This document shows, piece after piece, positions 13,118 through 20,961 of a stretch of DNA of 44,624 nt. Origin of the DNA: Cellulomonas fimi. GTDB taxonomy: Bacteria > Actinomycetota > Actinomycetes > Actinomycetales > Cellulomonadaceae. The notes below the pieces were generated by a model, which saw only the letters and a program-made list of their open reading frames with translations, was not told the origin of the DNA and did no database searches. The position numbers were made by a program, and so were the translations under genes. The stretch's first letter is position 1. The number at the start of each line of letters is the position of its first letter. The stretch covers positions 1 through 44,624 of the forward strand of contig NZ_JABCJJ010000021.1 in NCBI RefSeq assembly GCF_012952065.1, in the 5' to 3' direction.

Positions 13118-15484
13118 TCAGGAACGAGCGTTCTCAAGCTGCTCAAAGCCGAGGGCGCGGTACCCGGGCCTCCGGCGCTGCAGGGAGACCGCAAGGATGG
13201 GCACCGCAGCATCGTGGTAGTCGTGCACCTCGGCGATGGCCTTGCCCGGCGCTGAGCGCACGACCCGTCCGGCGCATTGCACCAGCAGCCCGGGGAACGA
13301 GATGGGTGCGGCGAGGAAGAGCGTGTCGAGCGCGGGAGCGTCGAAGCCTTCGCCGATGAACGGCGTCGTGCCGAGCACCAGCACGCCGTCGCCCGCGTTC
13401 GCCGCCGCGAGTCGCTCTACCGCCGCCCTCCGGTCGGTGACCGACATGCCGCCCCGCATCACGAGTGCGTCATGCCCACGCGAGGCGAGCTTCGACGCGA
13501 GGGCGTCGAGGTGTGCGACCCGGCGGGTCAGAACCAGGCAGTTGCGTCCGCGGGCAAGCGCGGCGGCCACATCGTTCACGATCTGCCCGTTGCGCTCCTC
13601 GTCCGCCGCGAGAGCCCCGTGGACCGCGGCGATGGCACCTGGCTCGGACAGATCGACGACGGCCGAGAACCGCGTCTGATGGACGTGGAGCACCCGGCGT
13701 GGACCCGGTTCAGCTGACCAAGCCTCGGTCAGGGTGCCCGGCTCCGCGTCCGTCACCGTGTGCCGGATGGGACCGAGCTGCCACGTCACCAGGTCACCGA
13801 GTCCGTCGCGCCGGTCGGGGGTCGCCGTCAGGCCGAGCCAGAACTGCGCGCCTATCCGCTTGACGGAATGGTCGTAGGCGGCAGCGGCCAGGTGGTGGCA
13901 CTCGTCGACGACCATCTGCCCGTAGCTTCTCGTCAGCTCCACGACGTCCGCGTGCCGGGCCAGAGAAGGCATCATCGCGATGTCGACGACGCCGGTGAGC
14001 TTGCGTCGTCCCCCGCCGACCTGACCGGGCCGGACTCCGAGCAGCTCGGTGATCCGGGTGCGCCACTGCTCGGCGAGGGCCTTGCGGTCGACCAGGACGA
14101 GTGTCGACGTCGAGCGCTCGGCTATCACGGCGCAGGCGATGACGGTCTTGCCCGAACCGGGCGGGGCGACAAGCACGCCGTCGTCGTGGGCGAGCAGAGC
14201 ACTGACAGCCGTGGTCTGCGGTGCGCTGAGCTCAGCCTGGAACGCGACACCGATCTCCTCGCCCGCGTTCCGGACGTCGGTCAGGTCGAGCCGGGAGCCG
14301 GCGCGCTCCACGATGTCGGCGACCACGTGGCGAAGTCCCCTGGGGAGCACAAGCTGGTCGTCGACGGTGACGTCGTAGCCACGGACGAACCGCGGCGTGT
14401 CCCAGGTGGATTTCCGCAACCGCTGGAGCTCGTAGAACTTCGGGTTAGCCATCGACGCTGCGTGCTTGAACGTCGCTATCGCGGCCGGGGTGAGGCGCGC
14501 CGTGTCGAGCACGAGACCTGCACCCAGCTCAGCACGGACCACGGCAGGCAGGCGCGGCCGCACCCTGCTTGCGGTCGGGGGGCTCAGCGTCCGGACGTCC
14601 GCTCCTACTGCCGCGCGGCTCGCCCTGCGTGCGATGAGGGCCGCGTCACGCGAGCTCAGCCGATCGAGCGTGGACAGGAACGCCCACTGGTCCTCGTACG
14701 GCTCGAGCGTTCCCAGGTCCAGGAACAAGGTCAGGCCGTCCTGACGCCGACGGCCTTGCATCGGCGCCGCGATGAGGTTGCCGAAGCCCCCGTCGGGCAG
14801 CACATCCTGGTTCGGGAACAGCCGGTCGTAGGAGCGCAGGTCCATCGACCCGCGCAGCACCATCGCCTCGTGCACCAGCGCCGTCCCGATCGCTCGCGCG
14901 GTGCTCGCCGGCACCCGGTCGGCGAAGAACGCCCACACGTGAGCGCCGCGTCCCGACTGCGAGATCTCCAGGGTGGTGGGGACGTCGTTGGCTCGCGCCG
15001 CCTTCGTGTAGGCGAGCGCGTCGAGCATCGCGGCCGGGCCGTCGAAGTCTGCGACGAGGAAGCGGCAGCTGTTGTCCCGCAGCAGGGGGTACAACCCCAC
15101 GAAGACGTCCCCGAGCAGGTGCGAGGCGATCACCTGTGGCGTCAGCGGCAGGTGCCGGGCGCTCTTGCTGTCCATCCCCTTTCGCCAGCCTCCGGCCACC
15201 GCAGGCATCCACCCGCTGGCTCCGGTCCGGGCGTTCTCCCAGCGGACGGCGTGCACGTCGGTGCGCGCGTGGAACAGGTCTGCGTAGAGCGCGAGCTTGT
15301 CGGCCACGGGGGAGGCCATCGTCACCACGCCGCTGGGTGCGAGCCCCGCTGTCGGTTGCTCCGGAGCCGGCGTGGTGTCCTGTCCGCGCAGATCGAGCAA
15401 CCGGGTCAGGCGTTCGTTCTCCGCGCGGAGCCTGCGCAACTCGTCGCGCAGCTGGCCGACCTCGTCCGACGGGGTCACGTACAC
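13118..15484 (-). CDS. TOTE conflict-system-type primase-helicase
   Basis: About 788 aa. A short N-terminal coiled coil ([20 protein letters not shown]) is followed by an archaeo-eukaryotic primase domain (about 65-330) with VADFDG, the acidic catalytic pair, and the family hallmark FPNQD then [14 protein letters not shown] superfamily 2 helicase of XPB/UvsW type (about 395-780) has Walker [14 protein letters not shown] box, LTATP and motif [10 protein letters not shown]. Such fusions are the core of predicted TOTE conflict systems, thought to act on replication of invading DNA. All key residues are kept. No nuclease partner is evident. The frame is open to 15607; GTG at 15484 is chosen because the coiled coil follows directly, and GTG at 15478 is also possible. 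Confidence 0.85.
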   Translation of the reverse strand: MYVTPSDEVGQLRDELRRLRAENERLTRLLDLRGQDTTPAPEQPTAGLAPSGVVTMASPVADKLALYADLFHARTDVHAVRWENARTGASGWMPAVAGGWRKGMDSKSARHLPLTPQVIASHLLGDVFVGLYPLLRDNSCRFLVADFDGPAAMLDALAYTKAARANDVPTTLEISQSGRGAHVWAFFADRVPASTARAIGTALVHEAMVLRGSMDLRSYDRLFPNQDVLPDGGFGNLIAAPMQGRRRQDGLTLFLDLGTLEPYEDQWAFLSTLDRLSSRDAALIARRASRAAVGADVRTLSPPTASRVRPRLPAVVRAELGAGLVLDTARLTPAAIATFKHAASMANPKFYELQRLRKSTWDTPRFVRGYDVTVDDQLVLPRGLRHVVADIVERAGSRLDLTDVRNAGEEIGVAFQAELSAPQTTAVSALLAHDDGVLVAPPGSGKTVIACAVIAERSTSTLVLVDRKALAEQWRTRITELLGVRPGQVGGGRRKLTGVVDIAMMPSLARHADVVELTRSYGQMVVDECHHLAAAAYDHSVKRIGAQFWLGLTATPDRRDGLGDLVTWQLGPIRHTVTDAEPGTLTEAWSAEPGPRRVLHVHQTRFSAVVDLSEPGAIAAVHGALAADEERNGQIVNDVAAALARGRNCLVLTRRVAHLDALASKLASRGHDALVMRGGMSVTDRRAAVERLAAANAGDGVLVLGTTPFIGEGFDAPALDTLFLAAPISFPGLLVQCAGRVVRSAPGKAIAEVHDYHDAAVPILAVSLQRRRPGYRALGFEQLENARS

Positions 15485-15673
15485 CGTCGCATCGTTGCAT
15501 GGCCTCCGGGATACGCCGACTACCGCGTGAGCCGCCTCGTCGAATCGTTCCGAGGTTCGCAAGCGCCCGATGTCGGCCCCATCGCACTCGGTGCGTCGAC
15601 ACACCAACTCAACGCGACAAACGTGTCAAGATAGGGCTCCGTTAGCATCTTTCTCGGGTTTGATGGGGGGATC
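15485..15673. promoter_or_regulatory. Divergent control region between the primase-helicase and fic
   Basis: TTGACA on the minus strand (complement of TGTCAA at 15624-15629) could be a -35 box for leftward transcription, and TAGCAT at 15643-15648 a -10 box for fic. A short inverted repeat GACA-N4-TGTC spans 15616-15627 beside both. One regulator could therefore act on both genes; none is recognised in the island. Confidence 0.4.
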
Positions 15674-16720
15674 GTGCAGTCCTTCGTGGACTTGGACACG
15701 CTGGTCGGGAGCGTGCCGTTCGCCATCGTTCGCGACCTCAGGATCGTCGACACCGGCGCCGGCTCCGAGGCGCTGTACCGCGACAAGCTTCCCGCTCTGT
15801 TGACCACCCTCGCTGCGCGCGCCCGGGTAGCCAGCATCGAGGCATCCTCCGCGATCGAGGGTGTCGTCGTCGAGGACCGAGCGCGGGCCGCAGCGATCGT
15901 CGCCGGTCGGGCGGACCACCTGCGCAACCGCAGCGAGCAGGAGCTCGCCGGGTACCGGGCCGCCCTCGACTACCTGTATCAGGAGCAGTGGCGGCCGCTC
16001 AACGTGGGCCTCTTGCTGCACCTGCACCGGCTGCTGTTCCAGTACACGCAGCTGCCTGGCGGCGCTCTGAAGCAGACGGAGAACGTTGTGGTGGACCAGA
16101 TGCCCGACGGGACGAAGGTTAAGCGATTCACGCCCGTGTCCGTCGGGCAGACACCCGGGTACCTCGAGGAGCTCGTCGCCCGGTTCAGAGCCGCCGAGAC
16201 AGCGGGGCAGCACCACCCGGTGATCCTCGTGGGGCTGTTCGCCCTGGATCTGCTGACCATCCACCCGTTCCTGGACGGCAACGGCCGCATCACGCGGGCT
16301 CTGACCAACGCGCTGCTGCAGGACGCCGGGTACGACGTCACCCGATACGTGTCGCTGGAGACGTCCATCGCCGCGTCCGACGACGCCTACTACGGGGCGC
16401 TGCTCACCTCCACCGAGGGGTGGCACGAGGGCAAGCACAACCCGTGGCCGTGGCTGCGCTACTTCGTCGGCCTGGTCGCACGGTCCTACGAGCAGTTCGC
16501 CTTGCTCACGGACGCCGAGCGGTCCGGCGGCAGCAAGCAGGACCGGGTCCGCGACTACGTCCTTCACCATGCGCCGGCGAGGTTCACCATCGCAGACGTG
16601 CGCGCGGCCCTGCCCGGGGTCAGCGACCAGACCATTCGGATCGCCCTCGGACAGCTCAAGGCAGCAGGGAAGGTGTCCGCTGACTCCACCGGCCGCGGAG
16701 CCAGCTGGTCCCGCCTCTGA
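15674..16720 (+). CDS. Fic family protein with winged-helix C-terminus
   Basis: A 348-aa Fic domain protein, a family that mostly transfers AMP from ATP to target proteins. The catalytic motif HPFLDGNGRITR is complete at 197-208. The inhibitory motif S-x3-E-G is at 58-63 (SSAIEG), N-terminal to the Fic core, so this is a self-inhibited class II Fic. A helical N-terminal Fic_N-like region precedes it, and a winged-helix-like C-terminus (RFTIADVRAALPGVSDQTIRIALGQLKAAGKV) could bind DNA. GTG at 15674 follows a G-rich ribosome site. It is divergent from the primase-helicase within the island. The target is unknown; a regulatory or toxin role are both possible. Confidence 0.92.
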   Translation: MQSFVDLDTLVGSVPFAIVRDLRIVDTGAGSEALYRDKLPALLTTLAARARVASIEASSAIEGVVVEDRARAAAIVAGRADHLRNRSEQELAGYRAALDYLYQEQWRPLNVGLLLHLHRLLFQYTQLPGGALKQTENVVVDQMPDGTKVKRFTPVSVGQTPGYLEELVARFRAAETAGQHHPVILVGLFALDLLTIHPFLDGNGRITRALTNALLQDAGYDVTRYVSLETSIAASDDAYYGALLTSTEGWHEGKHNPWPWLRYFVGLVARSYEQFALLTDAERSGGSKQDRVRDYVLHHAPARFTIADVRAALPGVSDQTIRIALGQLKAAGKVSADSTGRGASWSRL

Positions 16721-16949
16721 TCTCGACAGAGAGGAATGAGCTGCTGCACGCAGCGGCGCCGCAGATTCGCCGGATGCACTGGTTGTCGGCCGGTGTCAGA
16801 AGAAGCAGCGATCTCAACGATCCGAGCGCACCCAGCCCGTTGACGCCGTCAACCGATCGACCCCGTATCGCAGCGTGACCCGACAACACAACCAGATGAG
16901 GCCGTACGTCAGGGCCCCGGAGCGCCGTGTCGCCACGCCTTCCAGCGGC

Positions 16950-16970
16950 TTCGATTCCCGCCACCTCCAC
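16950..16970 (+). other. Right attachment repeat (attR)
   Basis: Exact 21-bp copy of 12731-12751. The base before it is C (16949) where tmRNA has G (12730), which would break a T-stem pair, and no other tmRNA part is present. It is therefore a displaced 3'-end copy and not a second tRNA or tmRNA gene. Confidence 0.85.
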
Positions 16971-17154
16971 GTCGCGCCGGACCGCAAGGTCTGGCGCGCA
17001 CTCGAAGGCCGTCATCCCTCTCGCCGGGGGTGGCGGCTTCTCGTGTGTCTGGGCTCGCGGGGAGAGCGCGGGCGCAGCGACGGGGCGCTACCGTTCGCCG
17101 TCCTCGGCCGCGACACGAGACGCCGCACGCGAAGCGGTGGTCGCCGACGAGGGA

Positions 17155-17174
17155 ATCAGAGATTCTGATACGCT
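17155..17174 (+). promoter_or_regulatory. Operator and leaderless promoter of the vapB-like gene
   Basis: Inverted repeat ATCAGA-N3-TCTGAT (17155-17169) runs into the -10 box TACGCT (17169-17174), which precedes the GTG start by 6 nt. Toxin-antitoxin operons of this type are usually autorepressed by the antitoxin at such palindromes. Confidence 0.65.
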
Positions 17175-17180
17175 CCCCGC

Positions 17181-17438
17181 GTGCGAACCCTCACTGCCAC
17201 TCACGCCTCACGCGGGTTCTCCGAGCTGCTCGACCGGGTCGAGCGCGGGGAGACGATCCGCATCACACGGGCAGGGCATGTCGTCGCCGAGCTGCGGCCC
17301 GTCGCGCCCACGACCGGGCGAGCCCTGCGCGAAGCCCTCGCGCGGACGCCGGGCCTGGACGACGACTTCGAGGCGGACATCGCCGCAGCGACCTCGCTGC
17401 TCACCACCGACGAGAGCGACCCATGGCGCGCCGGCTGA
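17181..17438 (+). CDS. Phd/YefM-type antitoxin of a VapBC-like pair
   Basis: An 85-aa antitoxin. The N-terminal half (VRTLTATHASRGFSELLDRVERGETIRITRAGHVVAELRPV) has the Phd/YefM fold signature, with the SRGFSELLDRVERGE helix and the ITRAGHVVAEL strand that binds DNA. The C-terminal tail (acidic, DDDFEADIAAATSLL) would wrap the toxin. The GTG start is set by the leaderless -10 box 6 nt upstream. It overlaps the toxin gene by 16 bp. It lies 210 bp beyond the island's right repeat, so it is just outside the island as defined. Confidence 0.9.
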   Translation: MRTLTATHASRGFSELLDRVERGETIRITRAGHVVAELRPVAPTTGRALREALARTPGLDDDFEADIAAATSLLTTDESDPWRAG

Positions 17439-17821
17439 TCCTCGACACCAACACCCTGATCGCGTACGAGCGACAGCGCTTCGACATCACCACGCTGGAC
17501 GAGGACGACCTTGCGATCGCGGCTGTCTCGGTTGCCGAGTTCCGGACCGGCATCGAGCTCGCCGACAACCCGCGGCGCGCCGCTGACCGTGCACGCGTCC
17601 TGGCTGCCATCACCGCCACGGTCGCCGTACTCGACTACACCGAGGCGACCGCCGCTGAACACGGGCGGCTCCTGGCGCACGTGCGACGTGAAGGCATCCC
17701 TCGCGGTGCGCACGACCTGATCGTCGCTGCGCACGCCGTGGAGGACTCCCGGGCGGTCCTGTCCTTGGACGCGAAGGCGCGGTTCGGAGACCTGCCGGGC
17801 GTCCTCGCCCTGACTCCGTAG
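17423..17821 (+). CDS. PIN-domain toxin, VapC-like ribonuclease
   Basis: A 132-aa PIN-domain protein, expected to cleave RNA with Mg2+ when free of antitoxin. The acidic set is in place: LILDTNTLIAYE (first Asp), VSVAEFRTGIEL (Glu), GAHDLIVAAHA (Asp) and LSLDAKARFGDLPGV (last Asp region). The frame is open upstream, but ATG at 17423 is chosen because it overlaps the antitoxin's end as in most such operons and gives the conserved beginning. The 240 bp to the next gene show nothing I can identify. Confidence 0.92.
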   Translation: MARRLILDTNTLIAYERQRFDITTLDEDDLAIAAVSVAEFRTGIELADNPRRAADRARVLAAITATVAVLDYTEATAAEHGRLLAHVRREGIPRGAHDLIVAAHAVEDSRAVLSLDAKARFGDLPGVLALTP

Positions 17822-18048
17822 GCTGACGACACCGCACCGGAACCGCGTTCGTGAGGCATCCGCGGTCGGAGCGGCAGGGAGCCCGTCAGCAGTCTCGGAT
17901 CACCGCGCCATTGTTGTCCCGCGCCTCGTCGTAGCCCCCAGCGGGACAGGTAGTACGCCGACACCCGCCGGCACGCAGCGGCGACCCGAACGCCGCCGTT
18001 CCCGCATGACGATCCGCTCGGATCCTGGCCCGCCGAGGGGCAGGTGAC

Positions 18049-18061
18049 TACGATTTAGGTC
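18049..18061 (+). promoter_or_regulatory. Leaderless promoter of the relB-like gene
   Basis: The -10 box TACGAT (18049-18054) is followed after 7 nt by ATG at 18062. No Shine-Dalgarno sequence is present. No clear operator palindrome is visible here. Confidence 0.55.
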
Positions 18062-18322
18062 ATGTCTACGACGACCTCGCTTGCTCACGTCAAGGCGCAT
18101 CTCTCGGCCATCGTCAGCTCGGTGCACGACACCCACGAGCGCGTCGTGATCACGCGCAACGGCGAGCCGGCCGCCGTTCTCATCTCGCCCGACGACCTCG
18201 CAGCCCTCGAGGAGACCGTCGACATCCTCTCCGACTCGGCAGCGATGTCGAATTTGCGTGAAGCGGGCGCCGAGATCGAGGCCGGCACGACCGTCGAGCT
18301 GACCGAGTTCCCGCGCCGGTGA
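18062..18322 (+). CDS. Phd/YefM (RelB-like) antitoxin
   Basis: An 86-aa antitoxin with the Phd/YefM signature: SLAHVKAHLSAIVSSVHDTHERVVITRNGEPAAVLISPDDLAALEETVDIL, where the ITRNGEPAAVLIS strand and following helix are diagnostic. The acidic tail (EAGAEIEAGTTVELTEF) is the expected toxin-binding part. It overlaps the toxin start by 4 bp. The gene follows the VapBC-like pair by 240 bp; the two antitoxins are related in fold but clearly different in sequence, so this is not a recent duplication. Confidence 0.92.
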   Translation: MSTTTSLAHVKAHLSAIVSSVHDTHERVVITRNGEPAAVLISPDDLAALEETVDILSDSAAMSNLREAGAEIEAGTTVELTEFPRR

Positions 18323-18582
18323 CCTACCGCATCCGCTGGGCCTCACCCGCCCGACGAGCGATCGAGAACGCACTGCCCGAGGCAGTCGCCGCCGCCGTGT
18401 GGGAGTTCGTCAACGGCCCGCTGGCCGAGAACCCGCACCGCGTGGGTAAGCGGCGGGTGCGCGACCTCGCCGGTTACTGGTCGGCCCGGCGGGGTCAGTA
18501 CCGGGTCATCTACGTCGTCGACGACCAAGAAGTCGATGTCACCATCGTGGCCGTGGATCACCGCCGCGACGCCTACCGCTGA
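18319..18582 (+). CDS. RelE/ParE-family toxin
   Basis: An 87-aa RelE-fold toxin, expected to cut mRNA in the ribosome or to act on gyrase if ParE-like. The conserved C-terminal core RVRDLAGYWSARRGQYRVIYVVDD, then VTIVAVDHRRDAYR, matches RelE, including the basic Arg cluster and the HR-x2-Y end. GTG at 18319 overlaps the antitoxin stop in the arrangement GTGA, so translation is coupled. Confidence 0.92.
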   Translation: MTYRIRWASPARRAIENALPEAVAAAVWEFVNGPLAENPHRVGKRRVRDLAGYWSARRGQYRVIYVVDDQEVDVTIVAVDHRRDAYR

Positions 18583-18613
18583 GCCGTCCGCAGGCGGCGC
18601 CACGAAGCAGCGG

Positions 18614-18778
18614 TCAGGCGCCCGCGTTCCTCAGCATGAACTCGGTGTCCGTGTCCCGACCCATCCGCGGGTCGGGCGCGGGATCGACCTCCTGGGTCGC
18701 GATCATCTGATCGAGGCGGATCGGCTCCGGGAGGTGCTGGAAGTCGTTCTGCTCGTCGTTCGCCTGGTGCTCGGTCAT
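18614..18778 (-). CDS. Small acidic hypothetical protein
   Basis: A 54-aa frame starting at ATG 18778 (MTEHQANDEQNDF) with GGAGGG 7 nt upstream. It is acidic and rich in Gln/Asp/Pro, with no membrane segment and no recognised domain. It is convergent with the RelE-like gene, 31 bp away. The Shine-Dalgarno spacing and codon use favour a real gene. The 205 bp upstream, to the lipoprotein start, hold no further gene. Confidence 0.55.
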   Translation of the reverse strand: MTEHQANDEQNDFQHLPEPIRLDQMIATQEVDPAPDPRMGRDTDTEFMLRNAGA

Positions 18779-18971
18779 CGCCAGACCCTCCGCCCTCGAA
18801 GCCACCCGCGTACCGGCGACGCTACAGCGTCACCCTCAGCAGCACAGTCAGAGCTGGGGAGATCCGCATCCCGCCATCCTGGGGCCACCCTGCGGCCGGC
18901 GTCACCGCTTTCCCGTCCGGACGGCGTTCGCCGGCGACCCGCGACCGCGGCACCACGGCGGACACATGACC

Positions 18972-18986
18972 TAGCGTGTCCCGGTG
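18972..18986 (+). promoter_or_regulatory. Leaderless promoter of the lipoprotein gene
   Basis: The -10 box TAGCGT (18972-18977) precedes the GTG at 18984 by 6 nt. The lack of a ribosome site fits a leaderless mRNA. Confidence 0.55.
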
Positions 18987-20873
18987 ACAGATTCCCGACA
19001 GCTCACCCGCGCCCTGGCGGTGGCGGTCGCCGGGATCCTGGCCGTCGGTGCCTGCAGCTCGGACGGCCAGACGCCGACGCCGTCGCGCAGCGCTGAGCCC
19101 TCGACCTCGCCGTCGCCCTCCCCCTCGCCCGAGCCGTTCACCGTCACGACGTCGAGCCCGGCCGCGCCACTCACCGTCGTCGCCGAGGGGACCGACGTCG
19201 CGGCGTCGCTGCGCACGAGCCGCGCGCTGTTCGCGAAGTCGTCGGTCGCGGTGGTGGCGCCGACGGGCCAGCCCGAGGCGCAGCGACTCGCGGCCCGGGT
19301 GTCCGTCGGCGTCGGCGTGCCGCTGCTCGTCGGCGGCGCCGCGCCCGGCGCGCAGGACACCCCCGACCCGGCGCTCGCCGACGAGCTCGAGCGGCTCGCT
19401 GTCTCGGCGGTCGTCGTGGTGGGCGACGTCGCGGGGTTCGCCGCCGACGACGTCGCGGACGGCGACGCGACCGCCTCACCTGGGCCGACGGCGTCGTCCG
19501 CGTCCGGGGCCACCGACGGCGGCGACGGGACCGGCCCCGACGCGACCGGCGGTGACGAGGACGTCGTCGTCGTCCGGAGCGAGGCCACCGCCGCCGCGCT
19601 CGCCCAGGCGACCGGGCTCGCGGTCGAGGCCCCCGCTCCGGCCGACCCCGCGACGTTCGCGGCCGAGGTGGCCGCGCTCGTGCCCGGGACCGCCCCAGCC
19701 ACGGCCGCGCCGAGCGGCACCGCGCCGAGCGGCACCGCGCCGAGTGACGCCCGGACGAGCGCCACGTCCCCGTCCACCACACCCGTCGCGAACGACGACC
19801 AGCTCCCGGACCTCACGACCGTCACGCGAGGCGCCCCGGTGACCGACGTCGTCGCGCTCGCGATCGACGACCCGCTGCACGTCGCCGCGATCGCCACCGC
19901 CCGAGCCGCCGAGGTCTCGGTGCACCTGGTCCCGGCGTCGGCCCCGAACCCGCAGGCCCATGCCGGCGTCATCGAGGCGCTCCAGGCGGCCGCGGCGCCG
20001 AAGACCCTCGCCGTGGGCGCAGCATTCGGCGCGGAGCCCGCCCTCGACTGGAAGGTGCGCTCGGCACGCAGCGGCGCGCAGCTGCTCGGCGGCGGCCAGC
20101 TGCTGTTCCCGCAACGCCAGTACGTCGCGCTCTACGGCACGCCGGCCACCGGCGCCCTCGGCGTGCTCGGCGAGCAGCCGGTCACCGCGGCCGTGCAGCG
20201 CGCCCGCGAGCACGCGGCGCCCTACCAGGCGATGACGGCCAAGACCGTGGTCCCGACGTTCGAGATCATCGCCACGGTGGCCTCGGCGGGTCCGGGGGAC
20301 GACGGAAACTACTCGAACGAGCAGTCCGTGGACCTCCTGCGCCCCTGGGTCGACGAGGCGGCCGCCGCCGGCATGTACGTCGTGCTCGACCTGCAGCCCG
20401 GACGCGCCGACTTCCTCAGCCAGGCCAGGCTCTACGAGGAGTTGCTGCTGCGGCCGAACGTCGGGCTCGCGCTTGACCCGGAGTGGCGCCTCGGCCCGGA
20501 CGAGGTCCCGCTCCAGCGCATCGGCTCGGTCGGTGCAGCGGAGGTCAACCAGGTCGTGACGTACCTCGCCGACCTCACGAACGCCAACGACCTGCCGCCC
20601 AAGATGCTCGTGCTGCACCAGTTCCAGCTGCGGATGCTGCCCGACCGCGCGGCCATCGACGTCACGCGCCCCGAGCTCGCCGTCGTCATCCACGCCGACG
20701 GCCAGGGCGGGCAGGTCGCGAAGCAGGACACCTGGCGCGTGCTGCACCAGGACGCGCCGGCCGGTGTCGCGTGGGGCTGGAAGAACTTCTACGACGAGGA
20801 CAAGCCGATGCTCACACCCGAGCAGACGGTCCAGACCGTGACCCCGGTGCCGGACCTCGTCACCTACCAGTAG
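18984..20873 (+). CDS. Lipoprotein with cell-wall-binding-repeat-like region
   Basis: A 629-aa secreted lipoprotein. Signal peptide residues 1-23 end in the lipobox LAVGAC, followed by a Ser/Pro/Thr linker. Residues about 55-150 (SSVAVVAPTGQPEAQRLAARVSVGVGVPLLV, then LERLAVSAVVVVGDVAG) resemble cell-wall-binding repeat 2, where clusters of such units recognise wall polymers. After an acidic, Ala-rich insert comes a long conserved C-terminal domain (about 400-629) whose alternating strands and helices (VVPTFEIIATVAS, YVVLDLQPG, NVGLALDPEW, MLVLHQFQLRML, LAVVIHADGQG) suggest a TIM-barrel, possibly glycosidase-like. Catalysis is unproven. GTG at 18984 follows a leaderless -10 box. HD-GYP follows after 88 bp. 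Confidence 0.75.
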   Translation: MTDSRQLTRALAVAVAGILAVGACSSDGQTPTPSRSAEPSTSPSPSPSPEPFTVTTSSPAAPLTVVAEGTDVAASLRTSRALFAKSSVAVVAPTGQPEAQRLAARVSVGVGVPLLVGGAAPGAQDTPDPALADELERLAVSAVVVVGDVAGFAADDVADGDATASPGPTASSASGATDGGDGTGPDATGGDEDVVVVRSEATAAALAQATGLAVEAPAPADPATFAAEVAALVPGTAPATAAPSGTAPSGTAPSDARTSATSPSTTPVANDDQLPDLTTVTRGAPVTDVVALAIDDPLHVAAIATARAAEVSVHLVPASAPNPQAHAGVIEALQAAAAPKTLAVGAAFGAEPALDWKVRSARSGAQLLGGGQLLFPQRQYVALYGTPATGALGVLGEQPVTAAVQRAREHAAPYQAMTAKTVVPTFEIIATVASAGPGDDGNYSNEQSVDLLRPWVDEAAAAGMYVVLDLQPGRADFLSQARLYEELLLRPNVGLALDPEWRLGPDEVPLQRIGSVGAAEVNQVVTYLADLTNANDLPPKMLVLHQFQLRMLPDRAAIDVTRPELAVVIHADGQGGQVAKQDTWRVLHQDAPAGVAWGWKNFYDEDKPMLTPEQTVQTVTPVPDLVTYQ

Positions 20874-20961
20874 CCGAGCGCCAGTGGCCGAGCGCGCACC
20901 CGATCGGGGGAATCTCGCCCGCACGGCTCATCGGAACGCCGCCGCGTGCCGATGCGGAGAC

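Larger units (their letters stand above)
12752..16970. mobile_element. Small ssrA-integrated genomic island with TOTE-type and Fic genes
   Basis: About 4.2 kb lies between the tmRNA 3' end and a 21-bp exact copy of it. The content is a minus-strand primase-helicase gene with a possible small downstream frame and a plus-strand Fic gene. I find no integrase, excisionase or transposase inside, so it is either an immobile remnant or a satellite moved by an integrase supplied elsewhere. From 16721 to 16949 no gene is seen, apart from an inverted repeat GTTGAC-N3-GTCAAC at 16839-16853. Confidence 0.75.

Noticed and set aside
16950-16970. A second tRNA or tmRNA gene at the right repeat
   Set aside because: Only the 21-bp 3' part is present; there is no D-arm, anticodon or 5' acceptor strand, and the T-stem is broken by C at 16949.
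20874-20961. A cyclic-di-GMP riboswitch before the first HD-GYP gene
   Set aside because: The 88-nt leader has no recognisable GEMM core, only short G/C-rich complementarity.
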